Origin: Pseudomonas linyingensis
GTDB lineage: Bacteria; Pseudomonadota; Gammaproteobacteria; Pseudomonadales; Pseudomonadaceae
Direction of reading: 5' to 3'
NCBI RefSeq assembly: GCF_900109175.1
Contig: NZ_FNZE01000001.1
Coordinates: 1-64,000, forward strand
DNA: 64,000 nucleotides
A model generated the notes under the pieces. It saw only the letters and a program-made list of their open reading frames with translations, had not been told where the DNA came from and did not search any database. A program made the translations under genes and the position numbers. Every line of letters starts with the position of its first letter. The stretch's first letter is position 1. Positions 45,879-54,238 of this stretch are shown piece after piece.

Positions 45879-46904
45879 ATGACCGATCACGCGCTGCTGC
45901 TGGTCAACCTGGGCTCGCCGGCTTCCACCGAAGTGGCCGACGTGCGTCGCTACCTCAACCAGTTCCTCATGGACCCCTACGTCATCGACCTGCCCTGGCC
46001 GCTGCGTCGGCTGATCGTGGCGATGATCCTGATCAAGCGCCCGGCCGCCTCGGCCGAAGCCTATCGCTCGATCTGGTGGGAAGACGGCTCACCGCTGGTG
46101 GTGCTCAGCCGCCGCCTGCAGCAGAAGGTCGCCGAGCAGTGGCAGAACGGCCCGGTGGAGCTGGCGATGCGCTATGGCGAGCCGTCCATCGACACCGTCC
46201 TGCAGCGCCTGGAGAAGACTGGTGTGGGCCGGGTGACCCTGGTGCCGCTGTACCCGCAGTTCGCCGACAGCACCGTGACCACCGTGGTCGAGGAGGCCCG
46301 GCGCGTGCAGCGTGCCCGCGACCTGCCCTTCGAGGTCGACGTGCTGCCGCCATTCTTCGACCAGCCCGAATACCTCGCGGCGCTGGCCGAGAGTGCGCGT
46401 CCCTATCTCGAGCAGGGCTTCGACCACCTGCTGCTCAGCTACCACGGCCTGCCCGAGCGCCACCTGCACAAGAGCGACCCGACCGGCGCACACTGCCTGA
46501 AGACGGACGACTGCTGCCTGCATGCCACCGGCGTGGTGCTCGACAGCTGCTACCGCGCCCAGTGCCTGCGTACCAGCAGCGGCTTTGCCGAGCGGGCCGG
46601 GCTGAGCGACGACCAGTGGTCGGTGTCCTTCCAGTCGCGCCTCGGCCGCGCCAAGTGGATCGAACCCTACACCGAGGAGACCCTCGAGGCGCTGGCCGGG
46701 CGCGGGGTGAAGAAGCTGCTGGTGATGTGCCCGGCCTTCGTCGCCGACTGCATCGAGACCCTCGAGGAAATCGGCGACCGTGGTCGCGAGCAGTTCCGTG
46801 AGGCCGGTGGCGAGGACTTGGTGCTGGTGCCTTGCCTCAACGACCACCCGCAGTGGGTAACGGCGCTGGTCAAGCTGTGCGAGCGCACGCCGAAGGCGAT
46901 CTGA
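45879..46904 (+). CDS. hemH: Ferrochelatase
   Basis: HemH inserts iron into protoporphyrin IX to finish haem. The 341-residue enzyme has [10 protein letters not shown] at the start, the catalytic histidine in [15 protein letters not shown] and the conserved glutamate in [15 protein letters not shown]. Several cysteines ([11 protein letters not shown] and others) are present, as in some proteobacterial ferrochelatases. Co-transcription with the light-regulated TIGR01777 gene would lower free protoporphyrin, a strong photosensitiser. Confidence 0.95.
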   Translation: MTDHALLLVNLGSPASTEVADVRRYLNQFLMDPYVIDLPWPLRRLIVAMILIKRPAASAEAYRSIWWEDGSPLVVLSRRLQQKVAEQWQNGPVELAMRYGEPSIDTVLQRLEKTGVGRVTLVPLYPQFADSTVTTVVEEARRVQRARDLPFEVDVLPPFFDQPEYLAALAESARPYLEQGFDHLLLSYHGLPERHLHKSDPTGAHCLKTDDCCLHATGVVLDSCYRAQCLRTSSGFAERAGLSDDQWSVSFQSRLGRAKWIEPYTEETLEALAGRGVKKLLVMCPAFVADCIETLEEIGDRGREQFREAGGEDLVLVPCLNDHPQWVTALVKLCERTPKAI

Positions 46905-46920
46905 TGCCAGCCTGGCCCTT

Positions 46921-46978
46921 GTAAGGGCGAATTCATTCGCCTTTGCGAGCCCTGTTGGCGAATGAATTCGCCCCTACA
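46921..46978. repeat. REP-type inverted repeat between hemH and the transglycosylase gene
   Basis: GTAAGGGCGAATTCATTCGCC and an inverted GGCGAATGAATTCGCCCCTAC flank a 16-base centre. Each arm is itself a GGCGAAT/ATTCGCC palindrome. The element lies between convergent genes and may also end transcription. Confidence 0.8.
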
Positions 46979-47025
46979 GTGGAGCCCTGTGATTCACGCG
47001 TGGCCTTTCTCGTCGTGCTTGCGGC

Positions 47026-48348
47026 TCAAGGCAGCTGGCGCAACTGCTCCAGCAGGCGATAGCTCGGATGGCCATCGGCCGGCCAGCCGAGTTGCTGCTG
47101 GCTGGCGCGCACCGCGCGGCGGGTGTTGGCGCCGATGATGCCGTCCGGTTCGCCGGGATCGAAGCCGCGCTGGACCAGGCGCTCCTGCAGCTCGATGCGT
47201 TCGCTGCGCGACAGCGGCCGCTCGTTGCGCGGCCAGCTGGCCAGCACCTGCCCGCCGCCGTGGAAGCGCTCACCGAGGAGGCTGATGGCCAGCGCATAGG
47301 CGGTGGAGTTGTTGTACTTGAGGATGCTGCGGAAGTTGTCCATGACCAGGAACGCCGGCCCGCGATGCCCGGCCGGCAGCACCAGCGTGGCCATCTGGCT
47401 GTCGTCGCGCACGGTGCTGTATGGATGCTGCGGGCTCACGCCCAGCTGCAGCCATTCGCCCAGTGGCTTGCGCTGCTCCGGGTCGGCCAGCGCATAGTCG
47501 AAGCCCTGCGGCAGGCGCACTTCCATGCCCCAGCGCTGTCCGCTCTGCCAGCCGGAGGCGCGCAGGTAGTTGGCGGTGGAAGCCAGCGCGTCGGGGGGGG
47601 AATCCCAGATGTCGCGGCGGCCGTCGCCGTCGAAGTCCACCGCGTAGCTTTGGTAGGTGGTCGGGATGAACTGGGTCTGGCCCATCGCCCCGGCCCAGGA
47701 GCCCTGCATGTTCTGCGCCTGCACGTCGCCCTGCTCGAGAATCGTCAGGGCGGCGAGCAACTGATCGTGGGCGAACTGCGGCCGGCGTCCCTCGTGGGCG
47801 AGGGTGGCCAGCGAGCGGATCACGTTCATGTTGCCCATGTTGCCGCCGAAGTTGCTCTCCATGCCCCAGATCGCCACCAGGGTATGGCGATCCACGCCAT
47901 AGCGCTGCTCGATGGCATGCAGGGTCGCGGCATGCTCGGCGAGCAGGCGTTGGCCGCGGTGCACGCGCAGGGTGGAAACCGCGCTGTCGAGGTATTCCCA
48001 CACCGGCCGGGTGAATTCCGGCTGACTCTGGTCGGCACGGATCACCGCCGGATCGGGGACGACGCCGGCGAAGGCGCGCTCGAAGGTGCTGGCCTGGATA
48101 CCGGCAGCCAGCGCCTCGCGCCGGAAGGCATCGCGCCATTCACTGAAGCTCAGCTGCACCACGGGGGCAGCGGGCACGGCGGCTTGCTGCAGCGGCGCCG
48201 GCGCAGCGGTGGCTACCTTGGGTGCGGCCAGCTCGATGCGGTTGGCAGGAGGCTCGGCACAGGCGCTGAGCTGGACCAGCGCCAGCAGCAGCGCACAGCT
48301 GCCGAGCAGACGATGGCGCGGCTGACGCCCGGCGATAAGGTTCGGCAT
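47026..48348 (-). CDS. MltB-family lytic murein transglycosylase with peptidoglycan-binding domain
   Basis: This 440-residue lipoprotein (leader ending LSAC) cuts the MurNAc-GlcNAc bond, leaving 1,6-anhydro ends. AIWGMESNFGGNMG contains the catalytic glutamate, and GSWAGAMGQTQFIPTTY and DFDGDGRRDIWDSPPDALAS are the MltB/SltB blocks. The last 60 residues are a PG_binding_1 domain (LQERLVQRGFDPGEPDGIIGANTRRAV). It resembles the SltB group of P. aeruginosa; the exact orthologue is uncertain. The start at 48348 gives the lipoprotein leader. Confidence 0.92.
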   Translation of the reverse strand: MPNLIAGRQPRHRLLGSCALLLALVQLSACAEPPANRIELAAPKVATAAPAPLQQAAVPAAPVVQLSFSEWRDAFRREALAAGIQASTFERAFAGVVPDPAVIRADQSQPEFTRPVWEYLDSAVSTLRVHRGQRLLAEHAATLHAIEQRYGVDRHTLVAIWGMESNFGGNMGNMNVIRSLATLAHEGRRPQFAHDQLLAALTILEQGDVQAQNMQGSWAGAMGQTQFIPTTYQSYAVDFDGDGRRDIWDSPPDALASTANYLRASGWQSGQRWGMEVRLPQGFDYALADPEQRKPLGEWLQLGVSPQHPYSTVRDDSQMATLVLPAGHRGPAFLVMDNFRSILKYNNSTAYALAISLLGERFHGGGQVLASWPRNERPLSRSERIELQERLVQRGFDPGEPDGIIGANTRRAVRASQQQLGWPADGHPSYRLLEQLRQLP

Positions 48349-48487
48349 GGACAGGTTCCACGGCAAAACTGAACAGGGGCCAACCTTAACATGGGCAAGA
48401 CGGCTTTGCCTCGGCCGACTTGCCGCATCCGGAGGGCATCCGTCGGCTCGCAGGGCCCTTGTATGCTGGCGTTGCGCCGCCAATCAC

Positions 48488-48901
48488 TCAGTCGCAGCGT
48501 CCGTCGCGAGGCGTTCCGCACGCCAGGCTTTTCAGGATCGGACAATCCGGGCGCTCGTCGCCTTGGCAGTGTTCGACCAGCTCGCCGAGGGTGTCGCGCA
48601 GGCTGACCAGCTCGGCGATCTTGCCCTCGAGCGTGGCAATATGTTGCAGCGCCAATGCCTTCACATCGGCACTGGCGCGCTGGCGGTCCTGCCACAGCTG
48701 CAGCAGTTTGCCGATCTCCTCCAGGGAGAAGCCCAGGTCGCGGGCGCGCTTGATGAAGGTCAGGCGATGCAGGTCCTGCTCGGCGTAGCGGCGATAGCCG
48801 TTGTCGCCGCGCCCGGCCGGCTGCAACAGGCCGATGCTTTCGTAGTGGCGGATCATCTTGGCGCTGAGGCCGGACTGGCTGGCGGCTTGGCCGATGTTCA
48901 T
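48488..48901 (-). CDS. cueR: Copper-responsive MerR regulator CueR
   Basis: This 137-residue MerR protein has the DNA-binding start [21 protein letters not shown], a coiled-coil dimer helix and the copper-binding loop CQGDERPDC (CX7C), the mark of CueR. CueR activates copper export genes by twisting the long 19-bp promoter spacer. No copper exporter gene lies beside it in this window, so its targets must be elsewhere. Confidence 0.93.
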   Translation of the reverse strand: MNIGQAASQSGLSAKMIRHYESIGLLQPAGRGDNGYRRYAEQDLHRLTFIKRARDLGFSLEEIGKLLQLWQDRQRASADVKALALQHIATLEGKIAELVSLRDTLGELVEHCQGDERPDCPILKSLACGTPRDGRCD

Positions 48902-48954
48902 GGCGGACTCTCCGCAGGATATGGATGGGTAGGCAAGCGTCGATCAGGATCGAG

Positions 48955-48971
48955 CTTGCCATGGTGGCAAG
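48955..48971 (-). promoter_or_regulatory. CueR-type operator
   Basis: CTTGCCA-TGG-TGGCAAG is a perfect dyad 53 bases upstream of cueR. On the minus strand GTGACC, 19 bases and GATCCT bracket it, the long-spacer layout of MerR-class promoters, which suggests that CueR controls its own gene. Confidence 0.65.
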
Positions 48972-49093
48972 GTCACGCGCCACGGCCGGTACGCGACGCC
49001 TGCCCTTGTGGGAGGCCCGACCTCGGGGCGAAGCTCTTGATGCTCTGGCAGGCCTGCGCCCTGCATCATGGCAAGGCTGCGCACCAGCAAGAG

Positions 49094-49109
49094 CGTGATG
49101 TACATCACA
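49094..49109. promoter_or_regulatory. CRP/Vfr-like site
   Basis: CGTGA-TGTACA-TCACA matches the CRP-family consensus TGTGA-N6-TCACA at 9 of 10 positions. It lies about 280 bases before flp. Control of pilus genes by Vfr is plausible but the distance is large. Confidence 0.5.
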
Positions 49110-49336
49110 AAACTTCCCGGGACGGGCACAGTCCTTATCGAGCAGCAGACTGGCAGCGGCGGTGCGCCATGCCGATTTTTCCTGCCCCAATTCAAGCGCT
49201 TGCCGGTGCCGAGCAGGTCCGGCGTCTGCTCCGTCTGCACAGCATTACCGTCGCCTGACCCGCTGCGTCGCAAAAAAGTACCTGCGATTGGCAAAAAACT
49301 CCTAACCCCTCCTGGTGGCCCCGACTAACTTCAAAT

Positions 49337-49357
49337 CACGGCAAACGAACTGCCGTG
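49337..49357. promoter_or_regulatory. Inverted repeat in the flp leader
   Basis: CACGGCA, 7 bases, TGCCGTG lies 32 bases before the flp ATG. It has no T-run, so it is more likely an operator or an mRNA-stabilising stem than a terminator. Confidence 0.5.
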
Positions 49358-49389
49358 ACCAAATCGGCGAACTGAAGGGGTAGGGAAAA

Positions 49390-49581
49390 ATGGAACTTCA
49401 AACAATCAAGCAGGCAGTGGTCAAGTTCATCAAGGATGAAGAGGGTCTGACCGTTGTGGAGTATGCGGTGGCAGGCGGGCTGGTTAGTTTGGCTGTAGTT
49501 ACTGCGTTCACTGAGCTCGGTACTCAGGTTGGTGTTGTGATTGATAGTCTTACTGATGCAATCACTCCGGCCGCTCCGTAA
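49390..49581 (+). CDS. flp: Flp-family type IVb pilin
   Basis: This 63-residue prepilin has a short basic leader ending at glycine in EEG-LTVVEYAVAGG; cleavage after the glycine leaves a mature pilin with the conserved E5-Y6 pair of Flp pilins and a hydrophobic helix that packs in the fibre. It assembles into adhesive Flp pili. GGGGTAGGGAAAA precedes the ATG. The gene is less GC-rich than its neighbours. Its leader is cut by the prepilin peptidase encoded next. Confidence 0.94.
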   Translation: MELQTIKQAVVKFIKDEEGLTVVEYAVAGGLVSLAVVTAFTELGTQVGVVIDSLTDAITPAAP

Positions 49582-49635
49582 CTTTTCAATATCAAATTAA
49601 TAATTGTTGGATTTCTATATATTTAGGGGGGTTTG

Positions 49636-50130
49636 ATGCTGATTGAATTTTTATCAGCGCTCCTCTTGGGGGCGGTGATTTACGACCTCGTAAGTCACCG
49701 ACTCCCCAATTATTACCTGTTGCTGGGCTTGCTGGTTGGTTTTGCCTGGCAGGCATGGGCTTATGGATGGAGCGGAGTGATCTCGGCTGGTGCAGGGTTG
49801 CTTACCGGGTTTGCACTATTTGTTCCACTTTATGTATTGGGCGGCATGGCCGCCGGCGACGTTAAATTGATGGCGGTGGTGGGCAGTTTTCTTGGGGCAA
49901 CCGGCGCCTTGTGGGCGGGCGCTTACAGTTTGATTGTAGGGTCGCTATTGGGAATCCTTTATCTACTCTACAAAGGTCATCTTGGCAAGCTCGTGGTGCG
50001 CTATTGGGCGATGGCTGCCACGCGCAGTCGCATTGCCGCGGAGGAGGGTGACGCCGCCAGGCATCGCTTTCCTTATGCCATAGCCATCGCTGCCGGAACC
50101 TTGCTGAGTCTGTACTGGACACCGATCTGA
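49636..50130 (+). CDS. fppA: Flp prepilin peptidase (TadV/FppA/CpaA)
   Basis: This 164-residue membrane aspartate protease processes Flp and the TadE/TadF pseudopilins. The two catalytic aspartates are in VIYDLVSHRLPN and GGMAAGDVKLM, and there are about five membrane helices. It lacks the N-methyltransferase domain of PilD, as is normal for TadV. The ATG at 49636 follows GGGGGG; a TTG immediately before it is less likely. It lies 54 bases after flp across an AT-rich gap; in P. aeruginosa fppA lies at the far end of the locus. Confidence 0.92.
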   Translation: MLIEFLSALLLGAVIYDLVSHRLPNYYLLLGLLVGFAWQAWAYGWSGVISAGAGLLTGFALFVPLYVLGGMAAGDVKLMAVVGSFLGATGALWAGAYSLIVGSLLGILYLLYKGHLGKLVVRYWAMAATRSRIAAEEGDAARHRFPYAIAIAAGTLLSLYWTPI

Positions 50131-50167
50131 TCATGTAAAGAAATCAACAAATACCAGGGAGCAGGCC

Positions 50168-51520
50168 ATGAACTTGCCGGGGATTGCCAGGATCGAGGAG
50201 GCCGGGCGGGATAGTCCCGGAGAACACAATACGTTCAACGTGACACAGCCACGCAGCGTGGCGGAAACCGGACTTTCCGAACCGCTGTTGATCGATCTGC
50301 TCTGCAAACACCTGTACGACGCCGGCAGCCTGGATACCGCCAGGTTGATGGAGCGCCTGGCGCTGGCCGGGCCGGTGCTCGACGAGCTGCTGGCCTTTCT
50401 GCGCAAGGATGGTCGGATCGAGGTGCTCGGTCAGAATAACGGCGCCGGCGGCGGCCTGCGCTACGGGCTTACCGACCGCGGTCGCGGCGCGGCCCGCGAT
50501 GCGCTGGCGCGCAGCGGCTATATCGGCCCGGCGCCCTATCCCGTGGATTGCTACCGCGAACTGCTCCTTGCCCAGACCATCCACCACGGTGGCGTCAACG
50601 CCAAGGCCATGCAGGTTGCCTTCGAGGGCGTGGTGCTGCACAACGGCCTGCTCGACCAGCTCGGCGCGGCGCTGAATTCCGGACGGGCGATCATGATCTA
50701 CGGCCCCGCCGGTACCGGTAAAACCTTCATCAGCAGCAAGCTGATCCGCCTGTTCGACGAGGCGATCTGGATTCCCCAGGCCATCGCCATCGGCGAGGCG
50801 ATCATCGAGGTCTTCGACCCGCAGGTGCACGAGCGGGCGGACGATCCGGCCCGGCCGACCCTGCGCCTGGACCAGGGCCACGATCGCCGACTGCTGCGCT
50901 GCAAGCGCCCGGTGGTGATCACCGGTGGCGAGCTGACCATGGATCAGCTGGATATCCGCTACGACCCCTATACCCGCCAGTACCAGGCGCCGCTGCAGCT
51001 CAAGGCCAGCAACGGCATGTTCATCATCGACGACATGGGCCGCCAGCGCATGGCGCCGGCCCAACTGCTCAACCGCTGGATCGTGCCAATGGAGGAGAAA
51101 AAAGATTTTCTCAACCTCGGCGGCGGTCGCCACTGTGAACTACCTTTTGACCTGATCCTGGTGTTTTCCACCAACCTCAACCCGCTGGAACTGGCAGAGG
51201 AGGCCTTCCTGCGCCGCATTGGCTACAAGCTGCATTTCGACCACCTGACCCGCAACGAGTACGAGCGGATCTGGCGCCAGGAAGTGGAGAAACTGGGCAT
51301 TCCCTTCGACCCGCTGCTGTTGCGTTACGTGATCGAAGGACTGCACCAGCCGGAAAAGGTGCCGCTGGCACCCTGCCATCCGCGCGACCTGCTCGGCATG
51401 GCGCGCGACCGGCAGCGTTATCAGGGGAGCTCCGGGCCGTTGACGCCGCAGGAGCTGGAATGGGCCTGGCACAACTACTTCGTCAGGCTCGGGGGCGCTG
51501 AGCAAGGAGACACACCATGA
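50168..51520 (+). CDS. AAA ATPase with N-terminal winged-helix region, tad-associated
   Basis: This 450-residue protein is not a standard Tad component. Residues about 35-115 look like a winged-helix domain (DEPLL-type start, GGGLRYGLTDRGRGAARDAL wing). The AAA core has Walker A YGPAGTGKT near 178-186, Walker B MFIIDDMG, a sensor-1 asparagine in LVFSTNLNPLE, and RRIGYKL as a likely arginine-finger region. It is soluble. It lies between the peptidase and rcpC genes, and its stop overlaps the rcpC ATG (ATGA), so it is made with the pilus machine. Regulation or remodelling of the machine is a guess. Confidence 0.85.
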   Translation: MNLPGIARIEEAGRDSPGEHNTFNVTQPRSVAETGLSEPLLIDLLCKHLYDAGSLDTARLMERLALAGPVLDELLAFLRKDGRIEVLGQNNGAGGGLRYGLTDRGRGAARDALARSGYIGPAPYPVDCYRELLLAQTIHHGGVNAKAMQVAFEGVVLHNGLLDQLGAALNSGRAIMIYGPAGTGKTFISSKLIRLFDEAIWIPQAIAIGEAIIEVFDPQVHERADDPARPTLRLDQGHDRRLLRCKRPVVITGGELTMDQLDIRYDPYTRQYQAPLQLKASNGMFIIDDMGRQRMAPAQLLNRWIVPMEEKKDFLNLGGGRHCELPFDLILVFSTNLNPLELAEEAFLRRIGYKLHFDHLTRNEYERIWRQEVEKLGIPFDPLLLRYVIEGLHQPEKVPLAPCHPRDLLGMARDRQRYQGSSGPLTPQELEWAWHNYFVRLGGAEQGDTP

Positions 51521-52323
51521 GCTCTCGCACATTGTCGTTGATCGCGCTGTCGGTACTGCTCGGGCTTGGCGCAGCCTGGATGGCCAACAACTGGCTGACT
51601 GCGCGGATGAATACTGCCACCGATTCCAATATGGAGAACGTGGTGGTGGCTGTGGTGGAGATTCCCTTCGGCCAGATGGTCGAGCCACAGCACGTCAAGC
51701 TGGTGGCCATGCCCAAGGGATCGGCGCCCAGTGATGCCTTCGATACGGTAGAGAAGGCCACCGGCCGGATTGCCACCTTCACCCTGCTGCAGGGCGACAT
51801 CCTCCGTGCGGCTCGGCTGGCCGAGCACCTGGGGGGGAGTACCCTGGCCTCGCTGATCGCCCCCAACAAGCGGGCGATCTCGGTACGGGTCGATGATGTA
51901 GTGGGCGTCGGTGGTTTCCTGCTGCCCGGCAACCGGGTCGACGTGCTGGCCACCAAGAAGACTTCAGGCGGCAGCAACGAAGCCAAGTCGGAAACCATTC
52001 TGGAGGATCTGCGCGTGCTGGCGGTGGACCAGACCGCCAGCACCGACAAGACCCAACCGGTAGTGGTGCGCGCGGTGACTCTCGAAATGACCTCGGAAGA
52101 GGCCGAGGTCCTGGTCAAGGCGCAAACCGAAGGAAAGCTGCAACTGGCCCTGCGCAATCCGCTGGACGAGCAGAAGAAGCCCGAAGCCAAGGCCGAGCCA
52201 GTGGTGGCCGTAGCGCCACGGCCAGCGCCGAAGCGGGTGGTGCGCCGCAGCAGTGGGGATGGCATGGGGCAGGTCACCATTATTCGTGGCACCGAGGTGG
52301 AGCGGGTGAGCGTACAGCGTTAG
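51517..52323 (+). CDS. rcpC: Flp pilus assembly protein RcpC/CpaB
   Basis: This 268-residue protein has an N-terminal membrane anchor (about 4-22) and a SAF/beta-clip domain (VVVAVVEIPFGQMVEPQHVKLVAMPK), then RcpC/CpaB blocks such as KRAISVRVDDVVGVGGFLLPGNRVDVL. It links the inner-membrane machine to the secretin. A basic C-terminus (PKRVVRRSSGDG) may bind peptidoglycan. It overlaps the AAA gene by 4 bases. Confidence 0.93.
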   Translation: MSSRTLSLIALSVLLGLGAAWMANNWLTARMNTATDSNMENVVVAVVEIPFGQMVEPQHVKLVAMPKGSAPSDAFDTVEKATGRIATFTLLQGDILRAARLAEHLGGSTLASLIAPNKRAISVRVDDVVGVGGFLLPGNRVDVLATKKTSGGSNEAKSETILEDLRVLAVDQTASTDKTQPVVVRAVTLEMTSEEAEVLVKAQTEGKLQLALRNPLDEQKKPEAKAEPVVAVAPRPAPKRVVRRSSGDGMGQVTIIRGTEVERVSVQR

Positions 52324-52408
52324 CGGGGTTGTTCGACAGCAGGGCGCCGCGCGGGGTCTGGCGTCCGACAGATGCAGGCAAGCGTTGATAAAGACTAAGG
52401 AGCAGGAC

Positions 52409-53923
52409 ATGGACACAATCCACAGGCTGGGGGCGCACGCGCTGTGCACGGTTGGCGCCTGGCTGTTGCTGTCGCTGGCGGTCCAGGCCGCCGAGCCCAA
52501 CGCGGTGACCGCGGGCTTTCCGGGGGGCGCCATCACCAATGTCGAAGTACCCATCTACAAGTCGCGAGTGCTGACCACCAGTGCGCCGGTACGCAAGGTT
52601 TCCATCGGCAACCCGGAAATCGCCGATGTACTGGTCACCAACCCGCGCGAGCTGTACCTGCTAGGCCGCTCGCTGGGCAGCACCAACGTGCTGCTGTGGG
52701 ATGGCCAAGGCAGGCTGATCGACAGCCTCGATCTCGAGGTGGTGCACGACCTCGGTGCGCTGAAGAGCAAGCTCCACGAGCTGATGCCCAACGAGAAGAT
52801 CTCGGTATTCAGCGCCCAGGGCGCACTGGTGCTGCGTGGCCAGGTTTCCAGCGCGGCTGCGATGGATACTGCGGTCAAGGTGGCCAAGACCTATACCGCA
52901 CAGAGCCAGAGCATTGCCCAAGGCAAGGCGGAAGCGGCCGAGGCGAAACCGAGTAAGTCGCTGGAGGTGATCAACCTGCTCACCGTCGGCGGTAGTCAGC
53001 AGGTGATGCTCGAGGTCAAGGTGGCCGAGATGCAGCGTAGCCTGTTCAAGAACCTCAGCGTGCGCTTCAACGCTCTGGATTTCGGCTCCTCCAGCCGCTG
53101 GAGTGGGGGTGGTTTCAACGATGGCCGGTTGCTAGGTGTGGCGCCTGACGGTACCCCCCTTGATCCGGCTTCGATGATTGGCAATGGCAAGGCGCTGTTC
53201 GGCCAGTTCCTCTCGGAGAACTTCCTGTTCAACGTGGTGCTGGAGGCGGCCAAGGATAATGGTTCCGCCAAGGTCCTGGCTGAGCCGACCTTGACTACTC
53301 TGACCGGGCAGCAGGCCGAGTTCATCTCCGGTGGCGAGTTCCCGGTTCCGGTCACCGAGGATGACGGCATCACCATCGAGTACAAGGAGTTTGGTGTGGG
53401 GGTCAAGTTCCTGCCGGTTGTATTGGACTCCGGACGGATCAACCTCAACCTGAATGTTTCGGTCAGCGAGCTTTCCAATACCAATGCCCTGGCCTTGGAC
53501 ACTGGACTGGATAGCGTATTGGGCGGGGGCGTGGCTCAGGTCATTCCGTCGATCACCAAGCGCAGTGCGCAATCCACCGTGGAGTTGGGTAACGGCCAGA
53601 CCATAGCCATCGCTGGCCTGATCAACGAAACCACGCGTGACTTCGTCAGCAAGTTTCCCGGTCTGGGCGATGTCCCGGTATTGGGGCATCTGTTCCGCAG
53701 CCAGCAATACCAGAGCGGCGAAACCGAGTTGGTGATCATGGTGACACCGTATCTGGCTAAACCGCTGGATGCCAAGGCTGTGCGCCTGCCGACCGAGCGC
53801 TTCGTCGAGCCCAACGATCTGGACTTCTACCTGCTCGGCAAGACCAAGGGCAACGGCCCGGGCCGCAACATCCCGGTGACCTTGGGCGTAAGCGAAGGCC
53901 GCTTCGGCCACGATCTGGACTGA
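52409..53923 (+). CDS. rcpA: Flp pilus secretin RcpA/CpaC
   Basis: This 504-residue outer-membrane secretin forms the channel for the pilus. It has a signal peptide (cleavage near VQAAEP), a pilus-assembly N-domain (VLTTSAPVRKVSIGNPEIADVLVTNPRELYLLGRSLGSTNVLLWD), a BON-like middle part and the C-terminal secretin core ending GDVPVLGHLFRSQQYQSGETELVIMVTPYLAKP. The ATG at 52409 follows AAGGAGCAGGAC. The next gene encodes a small lipoprotein, possibly its pilotin. Confidence 0.94.
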   Translation: MDTIHRLGAHALCTVGAWLLLSLAVQAAEPNAVTAGFPGGAITNVEVPIYKSRVLTTSAPVRKVSIGNPEIADVLVTNPRELYLLGRSLGSTNVLLWDGQGRLIDSLDLEVVHDLGALKSKLHELMPNEKISVFSAQGALVLRGQVSSAAAMDTAVKVAKTYTAQSQSIAQGKAEAAEAKPSKSLEVINLLTVGGSQQVMLEVKVAEMQRSLFKNLSVRFNALDFGSSSRWSGGGFNDGRLLGVAPDGTPLDPASMIGNGKALFGQFLSENFLFNVVLEAAKDNGSAKVLAEPTLTTLTGQQAEFISGGEFPVPVTEDDGITIEYKEFGVGVKFLPVVLDSGRINLNLNVSVSELSNTNALALDTGLDSVLGGGVAQVIPSITKRSAQSTVELGNGQTIAIAGLINETTRDFVSKFPGLGDVPVLGHLFRSQQYQSGETELVIMVTPYLAKPLDAKAVRLPTERFVEPNDLDFYLLGKTKGNGPGRNIPVTLGVSEGRFGHDLD

Positions 53924-53937
53924 AGGGAGCACAGACC

Positions 53938-54207
53938 ATGAAAACACTGATTTCGCTGATGTTGCTGACCACCCTGACGGGGTGCATGACCTATGAGGAA
54001 GGACGGGTCGGCGACCTGGGATCCACGGTGTACGCCACCACCTACCAGCAAATTGCCGACAAGGAGTTGGTCGCCAATCCGGGAACGGAAGTATCGCCAA
54101 CGGGCATCGATGGCCCGTTGACCGAGCAGGTGATGGACAACTACCGCGGTGTTACCGGCGATGCCGGTCAGGTAGCGCAGCCCATTCAGATCAACATAGG
54201 CAACTGA
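53938..54207 (+). CDS. Small lipoprotein of the tad locus
   Basis: This 89-residue protein has a lipoprotein leader (LLTTLTGC, C16) and a mature part of about 74 residues with TTYQQIADKELVANPGTE. I recognise no family. Placement 14 bases after the secretin gene and outer-membrane sorting suggest a pilotin-like role, since secretins often need a lipoprotein to reach the outer membrane. RcpB of other tad loci is larger. The ATG follows GGGAG. Confidence 0.75.
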   Translation: MKTLISLMLLTTLTGCMTYEEGRVGDLGSTVYATTYQQIADKELVANPGTEVSPTGIDGPLTEQVMDNYRGVTGDAGQVAQPIQINIGN

Positions 54208-54238
54208 CGTTGATATAACGACTTGTGAGGAAATATGT

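Larger units (their letters stand above)
48902..49389. other. Intergenic region between cueR and flp
   Basis: These 488 bases separate the divergent cueR and tad clusters. They hold a CueR-type dyad near cueR, a CRP/Vfr-like site, and an inverted repeat just before flp. Short frames on both strands have no ribosome site or protein-like composition, so I call no gene here. Confidence 0.7.

Noticed and set aside
49068-49328. Short frames on both strands between cueR and flp
   Set aside because: No ribosome site, no hydrophobic or domain pattern, and they overlap likely control sites.
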